Positions 55,999-64,000 of a stretch of DNA of 64,000 nucleotides are shown here, piece after piece. The translations under genes and the position numbers were made by a program. Position 1 is the first letter of the stretch; each line of letters begins with the position of its first letter. This stretch comes from Frateuria flava (GTDB lineage Bacteria > Pseudomonadota > Gammaproteobacteria > Xanthomonadales > Rhodanobacteraceae), in the NCBI RefSeq assembly GCF_017837635.1, contig NZ_JAGJRS010000014.1, positions 1 through 64,000 of the forward strand, read 5' to 3'. The notes under the pieces were generated by a model. The model was not told the DNA's origin. It searched no databases and saw only the letters and a program-made list of their open reading frames with translations.

Positions 55999-58900
55999 TC
56001 ATGCCTCCACCCGCCAGATCGCATACGGCATGCCCTGCCCCAGCCACACCTGCTGCCGGCCGCCGCGCCAGGTCAGCGTGGCGTCGTGGAGCAGGTCCTC
56101 GACGGTGAGCGGCGCGTCTTCGCCCACGCCCCAGTCGGCCAGCGGCAGGTGCAGGTCCGCCGACTGCGCGTGGTGCGGGTCGAGGTTGATCGCCACCAGC
56201 ACGCGGTCGCGGCCGCCGGGTGCAGTCTTTTCGAAGAAGAGGACCTGGTCGTTGTCCGCGCGCAGGAAGCGCACGCCCAGGTGGCTCTGCAACGCCGGCT
56301 GCTCGCGGCGGATCGCGTTGAGCTGGGTGATCTCGGCGATGATGTTGCCGGGTGCTTCCCAGTCGCGCGGCTTGATCTCGTATTTCTCCGAATCGAGGAA
56401 CTCCTCCTTGCCGGGGATGGGTACCGATTCGCACAGCTCGAAGCCCGAATACATCCCCCACAGGCCAGAGAGCGTGGTGGCCAGCGCGGCGCGGATAAGA
56501 AAGCCGCTGCGGCCGGAATGCTGCAGGAAATATGGGTTGATGTCCGGCGTGTTGACGAAGAAGTTCGGCCGGAAGAAATCGCGCGGCGGCCCCTGCGTCA
56601 GCTCGGTGAGGTAATCGGTGAACTCCTGCTTCGTATGGCGCCAGGTGAAGTAGGTGTAGGACTGGTTGAAGCCCAGCTTGGCCAGCCGGTACATCGGCTT
56701 CGGCCGGGTAAAGGCTTCGGACAGGAACAGCGTGTCGGGGTAGTCGCTGCGCACGCGGCCGATCATCCATTCCCAGAACGGAAACGGCTTGGTATGCGGG
56801 TTGTCCACGCGGAAGATGCGCACGCCCTCGCCCGCCCAGTACAGCACCACGTCGCACAGCGCCTGCCACAGCGACGGGATCGCGCCCTCGGCGTAGAAGT
56901 CGACGTTGACGATGTCCTGGTACTTCTTCGGCGGATTCTCGGCGTAGCGCAGGCTGCCGTCCGGTCGCCAGTCGAACCACTCCGGATGCTCGCTGAGCCA
57001 CGGGTGGTCGGGCGAGCACTGGATGGCGAAGTCCAGCGCCAGTTCCAGGCCATGGGCCTGCGCTGCATCGCGCAGCGCGCGGAAATCCTCGATCGTGCCG
57101 AGCTCCGGGTGGATGTCGGTGTGGCCGCCCTCCGCCGAGCCGATGGCGTACGGGCTGCCCGGGTCGTGCTCGCCGGGCGTGAGTGTGTTGTTGCGGCCTT
57201 TGCGGAAGGCGCGGCCGATCGGATGGATCGGCGGGAAGTACAGCACGTCGAAGCCCATCGCCTGGATCGCGGGAAGGCGTCCGATCACGTCGCGGAAGGT
57301 GCCGTGGCGGTCGGGGCTGTCGGTGATCGAGCGCGGGAACAGTTCGTACCAGCTGGCGAACTGCGCCGCCCGGCGGTCGACCTCCAGCCGCAGCGGCGGA
57401 TGCTCGACGGCAAACGCGCGCAGGTCGCCCTCGGTCATGGCCCGGGCGGTGTCCTCGGCGATCAGCAAGCGATAGCGCGCCTCGTCGTCCCCGGCCCTGG
57501 CCAGCGCCGCGGCCAGGGCGCGCAGGGGTTTGCGTTTGGCTGGCGCGGCGCCGGCGGCGGTCTGTTCGACCAGGTGCTGGCCTTCGCGCATCTCCAGCGC
57601 GATCGGCACGCCGGCATCGTGCTTGGCGACGATCTCGTGGCGGTAGCTCGCGTAGGCATCGCGCCACGCCTGCACCATGTATTCATGGCGGCCCATGCGG
57701 GTCGGTGTGAAGCGGCCGCGGTAGCGGTCGTTGCCGAGCGGCTCCATGCGTTGCTCGTGCCATTGCTTCTCGTCCAGCGCGCGCCAGCGCAGCGCCACGG
57801 CGAGCTTGTCGTGGCCGTCCATGAAGACGTCCGCCTCCACCGTCACTACGTCGCCAACCACGCGCTTGACCGCGAAGCGGCCATCGTCCACGCAAGGCGT
57901 CACGGCCTCGATGGCGACGCGCGGCGCCTGCGTGGCCGCGGTCAGCGCCTGTTTCGCGGCAGCCACGCCCGTGCGCGTGGCGACCGGCCGGGTGCGCGTG
58001 CCTTCGAGTACCTGCGTCTGACCCGGAGCGAGGGTGATCGGCTCGATCACGGGCGCGCCGTCCGGTGCGCTCCAGTCGGCGAAGTGGCTGGCCGCACCGC
58101 CGGCGATCGCCCCCAGGTCCACCGGCGTGCCGCTATCGAGCCGCGCGTTGAAGAGCGACAGCCAGGCGCGCTCGCCCTGCCGGCGCAGCACGCCGACCCA
58201 GGCATCGTCGATGTGGATCGCCGCCGGTTCACGCGCCTGTGCGCCGAGGCCGCGCAGCCAGTCGTTGATGGCGCGTACGTCGGCGGTGATGTCCAGCGCC
58301 TGCGTTTCGTCGCGCGCGAAGCCGGCGGGCATCAACCAACCGCCCGCGCAGGCCGCGGCGAACCAGGCGGCGCGACGGCGGTGGCGCTCGGCCAGCTCTT
58401 GTTGACCGAAACGCGGACCGGCCTCCGGATCGTCGAACGGCGCGCCGGCGCAGGCGAGCGGCGTCGCCACTTCGGCCATACGGCGCAATTCGCGACCGAG
58501 CCAGCCGGCGCGGAAATCCCACCATTCGGCCGAGCAGAAGGCGTAGTCGAACGCCACGTCGGCCAGCGCGGCCAGTTCCGCCGGCGCCAGTCCCTGGGTC
58601 CATCCCAGGAACAGCGCCTGCGGGGCCCGGCCGCGCAGACCGTCGACGAGGTGCGCCCACCAGGCCGCGGGTGCGGCATCGAGCGATGTCAGCCGGAAAC
58701 CCGCGGCGCCAGCCTGCAGCGCGCCATGCAGCCGCTCGCACCACCAGGCAAGCGCCTCCGGCGCCACCGCATCATCGTGGAACCGCCAGCGCACGCCGGC
58801 TTCGGCGGCCGGGCGACGCGGGTCGGGCAGAACGCTCGTGTCGGCAAGCGCATGGAACCAGTCCGGGTGCTCGGCACGCAGCGGGGCGTCGGCGGGCAAC

Positions 58901-59127
58901 GGACGGATCACGTCCACATCGACCAGCAGCTGAAGGCCATGCTCGCGGCACAGCCGCACGAGCGTGCCGATCGCCCCGGTCCCTTCGTCGAGCAAGGTGG
59001 CGGGAGCCAGCACGTGACTGAAACCCAGGTCGGCCGCGTAAGTGAACCAGGGCGTCTGCCCGCTGGTAGCGTCTGGCCCGGCGGGCAGGCTGAAGATGCG
59101 CGGTCGCGCAACCGGGTGTGCCGGCAT
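55999..59127 (-). CDS. glgE: Alpha-1,4-glucan:maltose-1-phosphate maltosyltransferase with extra N-terminal domain
   Basis: This 1042-aa protein is far longer than typical GlgE (about 660-700 aa). Residues about 400-1042 hold normal GlgE: the N-domain (VAIEAVTPCVDDGRFAVKRVVGD), ELFPRSITDSPDRHGTFRDV, YFPPIHPIGRAFRKGRNN, nucleophile in GVRIFRVDNPHTKPF near 774, acid in LFLSEAFTRPKPM near 802, and YLFHV-type SYTYFTWRHTK. Residues 1-about 390 form a second GH13-like barrel (LGFSHVLAPATLLDEGTG; LLVDVDVIRPL; GFRLTSLDAAPAAWW; LFLGWTQGLAPAEL) with poorly conserved active-site residues. Start ATG 59127 has GGGAG upstream. First enzyme gene of the operon. Confidence 0.92.
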   Translation of the reverse strand: MPAHPVARPRIFSLPAGPDATSGQTPWFTYAADLGFSHVLAPATLLDEGTGAIGTLVRLCREHGLQLLVDVDVIRPLPADAPLRAEHPDWFHALADTSVLPDPRRPAAEAGVRWRFHDDAVAPEALAWWCERLHGALQAGAAGFRLTSLDAAPAAWWAHLVDGLRGRAPQALFLGWTQGLAPAELAALADVAFDYAFCSAEWWDFRAGWLGRELRRMAEVATPLACAGAPFDDPEAGPRFGQQELAERHRRRAAWFAAACAGGWLMPAGFARDETQALDITADVRAINDWLRGLGAQAREPAAIHIDDAWVGVLRRQGERAWLSLFNARLDSGTPVDLGAIAGGAASHFADWSAPDGAPVIEPITLAPGQTQVLEGTRTRPVATRTGVAAAKQALTAATQAPRVAIEAVTPCVDDGRFAVKRVVGDVVTVEADVFMDGHDKLAVALRWRALDEKQWHEQRMEPLGNDRYRGRFTPTRMGRHEYMVQAWRDAYASYRHEIVAKHDAGVPIALEMREGQHLVEQTAAGAAPAKRKPLRALAAALARAGDDEARYRLLIAEDTARAMTEGDLRAFAVEHPPLRLEVDRRAAQFASWYELFPRSITDSPDRHGTFRDVIGRLPAIQAMGFDVLYFPPIHPIGRAFRKGRNNTLTPGEHDPGSPYAIGSAEGGHTDIHPELGTIEDFRALRDAAQAHGLELALDFAIQCSPDHPWLSEHPEWFDWRPDGSLRYAENPPKKYQDIVNVDFYAEGAIPSLWQALCDVVLYWAGEGVRIFRVDNPHTKPFPFWEWMIGRVRSDYPDTLFLSEAFTRPKPMYRLAKLGFNQSYTYFTWRHTKQEFTDYLTELTQGPPRDFFRPNFFVNTPDINPYFLQHSGRSGFLIRAALATTLSGLWGMYSGFELCESVPIPGKEEFLDSEKYEIKPRDWEAPGNIIAEITQLNAIRREQPALQSHLGVRFLRADNDQVLFFEKTAPGGRDRVLVAINLDPHHAQSADLHLPLADWGVGEDAPLTVEDLLHDATLTWRGGRQQVWLGQGMPYAIWRVEA

Positions 59128-59237
59128 GGAAACTCCCTGTGAGGATGGATCGGCCGCAGCCGCGGTCAGGCGGCGCTTGCGCGGGCCGCCGGTGCCGGGG
59201 TGGGCAGGCACGTCCGCTGTCCCCTGGCGCCGGGCCA

Positions 59238-59453
59238 TCAGTCGCCGCGTCGGCGGCTTGCGCCGCGCGGCCTGTCCGCATGGCTGGCCTGCGGCCGGTT
59301 GGTGTACTGGCGCACCGCCTGGGTGTTGGTGCCGACGACCGCGATCGCCTCGCGCAGGTCGCGCTCGGAGATGCGCAACTGCTTGGACCAGTACCGCATC
59401 GCGAACGGATCTCTGTCGTTGATCGTGCTCAGGGTCCGGTCCGATTGGCTCAT
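59238..59453 (-). CDS. DUF3606 domain protein
   Basis: This 71-aa protein contains TINDRDPFAMRYWSKQLRISERDLREAIAVVGTNTQAVRQYT, the compact pattern of DUF3606 (INxxDxxxxRYWxxxxxxxxxxLxxAVxxVG). A basic, disordered C-terminus follows (SHADRPRGASRRRGD). Function is unknown; related small proteins are often stress-induced. It lies 110 nt upstream of glgE and may be the first gene of that transcript. The 180 bp beyond its start, shared with the divergent sirtuin gene, show no clear promoter. Confidence 0.8.
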   Translation of the reverse strand: MSQSDRTLSTINDRDPFAMRYWSKQLRISERDLREAIAVVGTNTQAVRQYTNRPQASHADRPRGASRRRGD

Positions 59454-59633
59454 GATTCACCCGTGGCCGCGCGGTGCTGCGGCAGCACAGCCATCTTGGT
59501 GGGGGCGCATTGAAGGCGCCGTCACGGAAAGATGAGACAGTCGTAAAGCGTTTCTGTACGCACGCCACCTGAAGCCGGACCCTTGCCCTTCCCCACTGCA
59601 CGCGCCGCGCGTGCGGGCGCCATACTTGCCGCC

Positions 59634-60443
59634 ATGCATTCCGACCCGCTCGCTCGCTTCATTGACACCCATCCGCGCCTGTTCGTGCTCACTGGCGCCG
59701 GCTGCAGCACGGACTCGGGCATCCCCGACTACCGCGACAGCGACGGCGCCTGGAAGCGGACGCCACCGGTGACCTACCAAGCCTTCATGGGCGAGGAGCG
59801 CACACGCAGGCGCTACTGGGCACGCAGCCTGGTCGGCTGGCGCCACTTCGGAAAGGCCCGGCCGAACGGCACCCACCACGCCCTGCAACGGCTCGAGGCG
59901 CAGGGCCGGCTGGAGCTGCTCGTGACGCAGAACGTGGATGGCCTGCACCAGCAGGCCGGCCAGCGCCAGGTGGTCGACCTGCACGGACGGCTCGATCAGG
60001 TGCGCTGCATGGGGTGCGACTGGCGCGAGTCACGCGAAGCGTTTCAGCAGGCGCTCGATCGCCTCAATCCCGGTTGGTCCATGCTGGATGCGACGGAGGC
60101 CCCCGACGGCGACGCCGACCTGGAGGCGGCCCACTTCGACGAGTTCCTGGTGCCGCCCTGCCCGGCCTGTGGCGGCGTGTTGAAGCCGGACGTGGTGTTT
60201 TTCGGCGAGAACGTGCCCCGGGAGCGTGTGATGCAGTCCATGCAGGCGCTGGATGCGGCCGACGCGGTGCTGGTGGTCGGCTCCTCGCTGATGGTTTTTT
60301 CCGGCTACCGCTTCGTGCACGCGGCGGCGCGCGCGGGCAAGCCGGTGGCGGCGGTGAACCTGGGTCGCACACGGGCCGATCCGTTGCTGAAGCTCAAGGT
60401 CGAGGCGCCCTGCGCCGATGCTCTGGCCTACCTGCTGGCCTGA
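59634..60443 (+). CDS. Sir2-family NAD-dependent protein deacylase
   Basis: This 269-aa sirtuin has the NAD motifs LTGAGCSTDSGIPDYRD and TQNVDGLHQQAG. The catalytic His is in VDLHGRLDQ, the zinc cysteines in CMGCD and CPACGG, and the late NAD strand in VLVVGSSLMVFSGYRFV. It deacylates lysines, producing O-acyl-ADP-ribose. ATG 59634 is used; a TTG frame extension to 59583 has no support. A link with acetyl-phosphate-producing enzymes and the GNAT gene elsewhere in the window is possible but unproven. Confidence 0.93.
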   Translation: MHSDPLARFIDTHPRLFVLTGAGCSTDSGIPDYRDSDGAWKRTPPVTYQAFMGEERTRRRYWARSLVGWRHFGKARPNGTHHALQRLEAQGRLELLVTQNVDGLHQQAGQRQVVDLHGRLDQVRCMGCDWRESREAFQQALDRLNPGWSMLDATEAPDGDADLEAAHFDEFLVPPCPACGGVLKPDVVFFGENVPRERVMQSMQALDAADAVLVVGSSLMVFSGYRFVHAAARAGKPVAAVNLGRTRADPLLKLKVEAPCADALAYLLA

Positions 60444-60517
60444 TGATTCGCCGCCGGACACAGGCGGTTAACGGGTCCGCCGCTACCGTGGACTGTTCCG
60501 CCTGCACAGGAGACGTC

Positions 60518-61315
60518 ATGTCAGACGTCCTGGATCGACACCACGTCCACGTCAGCGGCCACGGTGCCCGCACCATGGTCTTCGCTCACGGCTTCGGCTG
60601 CGATCAGAACATGTGGCGCTGGGTCGCGCCCGCATTCGAGGACCGCTTCCGCGTGGTGCTGTTCGACCACATCGGCGCGGGCCGCTCCGATCTTTCGGCG
60701 TTCGACCATGAACGGCACGGCTCGCTGGAGGGTTACGCCCAGGACGTGGTGGCGCTTTGCCGTGCGCTGGACCTGCGCGACGGGGTGTTCGTGGGTCATT
60801 CGGTCAGCGCCATGATCGGCGTGCTGGCCGCGCGGCAGGCGCCGGAGCTGTTCGCCGACATGGTGCTCGTCGGCCCTTCACCGCGATACATCGACGACCC
60901 TGCAACCGACTATGTCGGCGGCTTTTCCGCCGAACAGATCGAGGAATTGCTCGACTTCCTGGACAACAACCACATGGGCTGGTCGCAGAACATGGCGCCG
61001 GTCATCATGGGCAACGGTGATCGCCCCGAACTGGCCGAAGAGCTCACCAACAGCTTCTGCCGGACCGATCCGGACATCGCCCGCCATTTCGCACGCACCA
61101 CCTTCCGTTCGGACAACCGCGACGACCTGGCCGGGCTTGCTGCGCGCGCGCTGGTGCTGCAATGCACGGACGACGTGATTGCCCCGGAAAGCGTCGGCCG
61201 CTACGTGCATGCCAGGCTGCCCGACAGCCAGCTGGTCCTGATGCAGGCCACCGGCCATTGCCCCAACCTCAGCGCGCCCGCCGAGACCGTGGCCGCGATC
61301 GATGCCTTCCTCTGA
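60518..61315 (+). CDS. rsbQ: RsbQ-type alpha/beta hydrolase
   Basis: This 265-aa hydrolase closely follows RsbQ: HHVHVSGHGARTMVFAHGFGCDQNMWRWVAPAFED, nucleophile Ser95 in FVGHSVSAMIG, SPRYIDDPATDYVGGFSAEQIEELLDFLDNNHMGW, the acid in CTDDVIAPESVG and His in ATGHCPNLSAP. In Bacillus RsbQ is the hydrolase that supplies a signal to the PAS domain of the RsbP phosphatase in energy stress. Here its 3' end overlaps by 14 nt a PAS-bearing hybrid histidine kinase, so the pair is likely one signalling unit. CAGGAG precedes the ATG. Confidence 0.9.
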   Translation: MSDVLDRHHVHVSGHGARTMVFAHGFGCDQNMWRWVAPAFEDRFRVVLFDHIGAGRSDLSAFDHERHGSLEGYAQDVVALCRALDLRDGVFVGHSVSAMIGVLAARQAPELFADMVLVGPSPRYIDDPATDYVGGFSAEQIEELLDFLDNNHMGWSQNMAPVIMGNGDRPELAEELTNSFCRTDPDIARHFARTTFRSDNRDDLAGLAARALVLQCTDDVIAPESVGRYVHARLPDSQLVLMQATGHCPNLSAPAETVAAIDAFL

Positions 61316-62996
61316 GGCCAGCACCCCCACGCCGGCAACCTCGACCAGCAATGACCAGCTGCTCGATCTTTTCGAGCATGCGCCCTGTGGCTATCTGACC
61401 GCCGGCCCGGACGGACGTATCGACCGGGCCAATCGCACCCTGTCCGACTGGCTCGGCGTCGAACCCGGGCAACTGGTCGGTCGCCGCTTTCCCGAGCTGC
61501 TGCCCATCGCCGGCAAGATCTACTACGAAACCCATTTCGCCCCGCTCCTGCGCATGCAGGGCGCCTTCGACGAGGTCGCGCTGGACCTGCGGCGCGGCGA
61601 CGGCACGGTCGTGCCGGTGCTGGTCAACGCACGCGAGCGGCGCAGCGCGGACGGTCGGACAGTGTCTCTGCGCATCACCGTGATGCGCGCGCGTGACCGG
61701 CGCCGCTACGAGCAGGAATTGCTCGACGCACGCCGGCGCGCCGACGCGGCCACGGCGGAGCTTCGCGAGCTGACACACACGCTGGAAACCCGCGTCGCCG
61801 AGGAACTGACGCAGCGGCAGGAGGCCGAGAACCAGCTGCGCCAGTCGCAGAAAATGGAAGCGATCGGGCAGCTCACCGGCGGCGTCGCACACGACTTCAA
61901 CAACCTTCTGACCGTCATCCTTGGCGGTCTGGAGACGATCGAGCGGCAGCTGGCGACTCCGGGCAAAGACCCGCTGGCCCGGATCGGGCGCGCCGTCGCC
62001 ATGGCGCGCCAAGGTGCCTTACGGGCCGCCACGCTGACTGCACGCCTGCTCGCCTTTGCACGCCGCCAGCCCCTGCAGCCCAAACCCATTGACGCCAGCC
62101 GCCTGGTCACCGGTCTGGCCGATCTCCTGCAGCGCACGCTCGGCGCGACGATTGCCTTGGAAACCGTCGCCGGGGCCGGCCTGTGGCCGGCGCTGGCCGA
62201 CGCCGGGGAACTGGAGAACGCGCTGGTCAACCTGGCGGTCAACGCCCGCGATGCCATGCCTGAAGGCGGGCGCCTGACCATCGAAACCAGCAATGCCTGC
62301 CTCGACGAAGATTACGTCGCCGGGGTGCCCGAACCGTTGCCGGCCGGCCACTACGTGCTCATCGCGGTCAGCGACACCGGGTGCGGGATGGACCAGGTCG
62401 CCCTGCAAAAGGCATTCGAGCCATTCTTCACGACCAAGGACGTCGGCAAGGGAACGGGCCTGGGCCTGAGCCAGGTGTATGGGTTCACACGCCAGTCCGG
62501 CGGGCACGTGCGCATCTACAGCGAGCCGGGCCATGGCACCACGGTCAAGCTCTATCTGCCGCGCTGCCTGGATACGCGCTGCGTGGACACCGTGGCTCCG
62601 CAGCCGGAGAACCAGGCATCGCCGCGTGGAAGCGAGACTGTCCTGCTGGTGGAAGACCACGAGGATCTGCTGGCGTATTCGGTCGCGGTGCTGCGCGAGC
62701 TGGGCTATCGCGTACTGGCCGCGCCCGATGCCGCGGCGGGCCTGGCGCTGCTCGGGCGCGAGCCGGAGATCGACCTGCTCTTCACCGACATGGTCCTGCC
62801 CGGGGGCGTGGACGGCCGCCAGCTCGCCGAGGAAGCGCGACGCGACCGCCCCGGCCTGAAAGTGCTTTTCACCTCCGGCTATGCGCGCAACGCCATTCTC
62901 CGCAACGGCCGGCTGGAAACGGGCATGGACCTCCTCCCGAAGCCATTCACCGGCGAGGCGCTGGCTGCGCGGGTCAGGGCGGCGCTGGACCGGTAG
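61302..62996 (+). CDS. PAS hybrid sensor histidine kinase, partner of RsbQ-type hydrolase
   Basis: This 564-aa soluble kinase has PAS (about 18-130: LLDLFEHAPCGYLTAGPDGRIDRANRTLSDWLG), a coiled-coil linker (about 135-185), and HisKA with His197 in GGVAHDFNNLL. HATPase motifs are NLAVNARDAMPEGG and GKGTGLGLSQVYGF, and a C-terminal receiver carries Asp496 (LLFTDMVLPGG). There is no DNA-binding output and no adjacent separate regulator. The PAS start (APCGYLTAGPDGRI) resembles those in RsbP-like sensors. Together with the hydrolase it replaces the phosphatase of the Bacillus pair by a phosphorelay kinase. Confidence 0.92.
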   Translation: MPSSEASTPTPATSTSNDQLLDLFEHAPCGYLTAGPDGRIDRANRTLSDWLGVEPGQLVGRRFPELLPIAGKIYYETHFAPLLRMQGAFDEVALDLRRGDGTVVPVLVNARERRSADGRTVSLRITVMRARDRRRYEQELLDARRRADAATAELRELTHTLETRVAEELTQRQEAENQLRQSQKMEAIGQLTGGVAHDFNNLLTVILGGLETIERQLATPGKDPLARIGRAVAMARQGALRAATLTARLLAFARRQPLQPKPIDASRLVTGLADLLQRTLGATIALETVAGAGLWPALADAGELENALVNLAVNARDAMPEGGRLTIETSNACLDEDYVAGVPEPLPAGHYVLIAVSDTGCGMDQVALQKAFEPFFTTKDVGKGTGLGLSQVYGFTRQSGGHVRIYSEPGHGTTVKLYLPRCLDTRCVDTVAPQPENQASPRGSETVLLVEDHEDLLAYSVAVLRELGYRVLAAPDAAAGLALLGREPEIDLLFTDMVLPGGVDGRQLAEEARRDRPGLKVLFTSGYARNAILRNGRLETGMDLLPKPFTGEALAARVRAALDR

Positions 62997-63016
62997 CCGA
63001 AAAGCTGCCCAAAGGC

Positions 63017-63520
<504 letters not shown>

Positions 63521-64000
63521 TCATTCCCACTCGATCGTCGCCGGCGGCTTGCCGCTGATGTCGTAGACCACGCGGGAGACGCCGCGCAGCTCGTTGATGA
63601 TGCGGCTGGACACCTTGCCGAGGAACTCGTACGGCAGGTGCGCCCAGTGCGCGGTCATGAAGTCGATGGTTTCCACGGCGCGCAGGGCGATCACCCACTC
63701 GTAGGCGCGCGCATCGCCCACCACGCCGACCGATTTCACCGGCAGGAACACGGCGAAGGCCTGGCTGGTCTTGTCGTAGAGGTCCGCCTTGCGCAGCTCG
63801 TCGATGAAGATCGCATCGGCGCGCGCGAGCAGTTCGGCGTACTCGCGCCTGACCTCGCCCAGGATGCGCACGCCCAGGCCCGGGCCGGGGAACGGATGGC
63901 GATAGACCATCTCGCGCGGCAGGCCGAGCGCCACGCCCAGGCGACGGACCTCATCCTTGAACAGTTCACGCAAGGGCTCGACGAGGCCCAGCTTCATGTG
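63521..64000 (-). CDS. guaA: GMP synthase, C-terminal part (cut by window edge)
   Basis: The 3' part (about 159 codons) of glutamine-hydrolysing GMP synthase, which makes GMP from XMP. Visible are [44 protein letters not shown] and the C-terminal dimerisation domain ending [14 protein letters not shown], the family's usual end. The first Met in the window is internal: homologues have the ATP-pyrophosphatase and glutaminase domains before it, beyond position 64000. Confidence 0.95.
   Translation of the reverse strand, partial: HMKLGLVEPLRELFKDEVRRLGVALGLPREMVYRHPFPGPGLGVRILGEVRREYAELLARADAIFIDELRKADLYDKTSQAFAVFLPVKSVGVVGDARAYEWVIALRAVETIDFMTAHWAHLPYEFLGKVSSRIINELRGVSRVVYDISGKPPATIEWE

Noticed and set aside
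59583-59633. Upstream TTG start for the sirtuin
   Set aside because: The ATG at 59634 directly precedes conserved sequence and the extension is low-complexity Ala/Arg.

Overview
This 64 kb window is high-GC bacterial chromosome with dense, mostly leaderless-gap operons. Several features point to a gammaproteobacterium of the Xanthomonadales type, such as Rhodanobacter, Dyella or a relative: the copL-copA-copB order, GC-rich CCCTCTCCC...GGGAGAGGG intergenic palindromes, and a combined TreS/GlgE/TreYZ cluster. This placement is an inference from gene content, not from a phylogenetic marker. No rRNA, tRNA, CRISPR array, transposase or phage gene was seen.

Region 1 (about 0.06-31.8 kb) looks like one low-oxygen/energy-stress island. 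It holds seven universal stress proteins, a sulfide:quinone oxidoreductase operon with an RND pump and OsmC protein, dodecin, and a phosphoribosyltransferase-hydrolase fusion. It also holds a CBS / AMP-or-thymidine phosphorylase / PRPP-synthetase operon, a host-attachment-type protein, an OmpA lipoprotein / nitroreductase / BON operon, a GNAT acetyltransferase, phosphoketolase-acetate kinase, an alcohol dehydrogenase and two L,D-transpeptidases. Thirteen copies of an FNR-type palindrome (TTGAY-N4-RTCAA) stand before nearly all of its transcription units. Twelve of them have a xAnnnT -10-like hexamer 21-22 nt downstream, the geometry of class II FNR promoters. In the middle lie an OmpR-type response regulator, a PAS hybrid histidine kinase and a Crp/Fnr regulator that lacks the Fe-S cysteines of FNR. 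The layout resembles the low-oxygen-activated (lxa) locus of Burkholderia and the DosR regulon in concept: dormancy-type survival with ATP from acetyl phosphate.

Region 2 (31.8-36.4 kb) has a YadS/TRIC-family membrane protein, a 0.6 kb block of repeated palindromes, and a copper-resistance operon (CopL-like, CopA multicopper oxidase, CopB). A copy of the palindrome lies in frame inside copA.

Region 3 (36.6-41.2 kb) is a photo-oxidative stress module: photolyase, TspO, a bacterial lipocalin, and an ECF sigma factor with its ChrR-type zinc/cupin anti-sigma factor. A TGATCC-N18-TAAA promoter precedes tspO.

Region 4 (41.3-59.5 kb, all minus strand) is a large alpha-glucan/trehalose operon, in transcription order glgE, treS-maltokinase fusion, glgB, glgX, treZ, malQ, treY, with a DUF3606 gene upstream. 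It encodes maltose-1-phosphate/GlgE glucan assembly, branching and debranching, and two trehalose routes (TreS and TreY-TreZ).

Region 5 (59.6-64 kb) has a sirtuin, an RsbQ-type hydrolase overlapping a PAS hybrid histidine kinase, tadA, and the 3' part of guaA, which is cut by the window edge.
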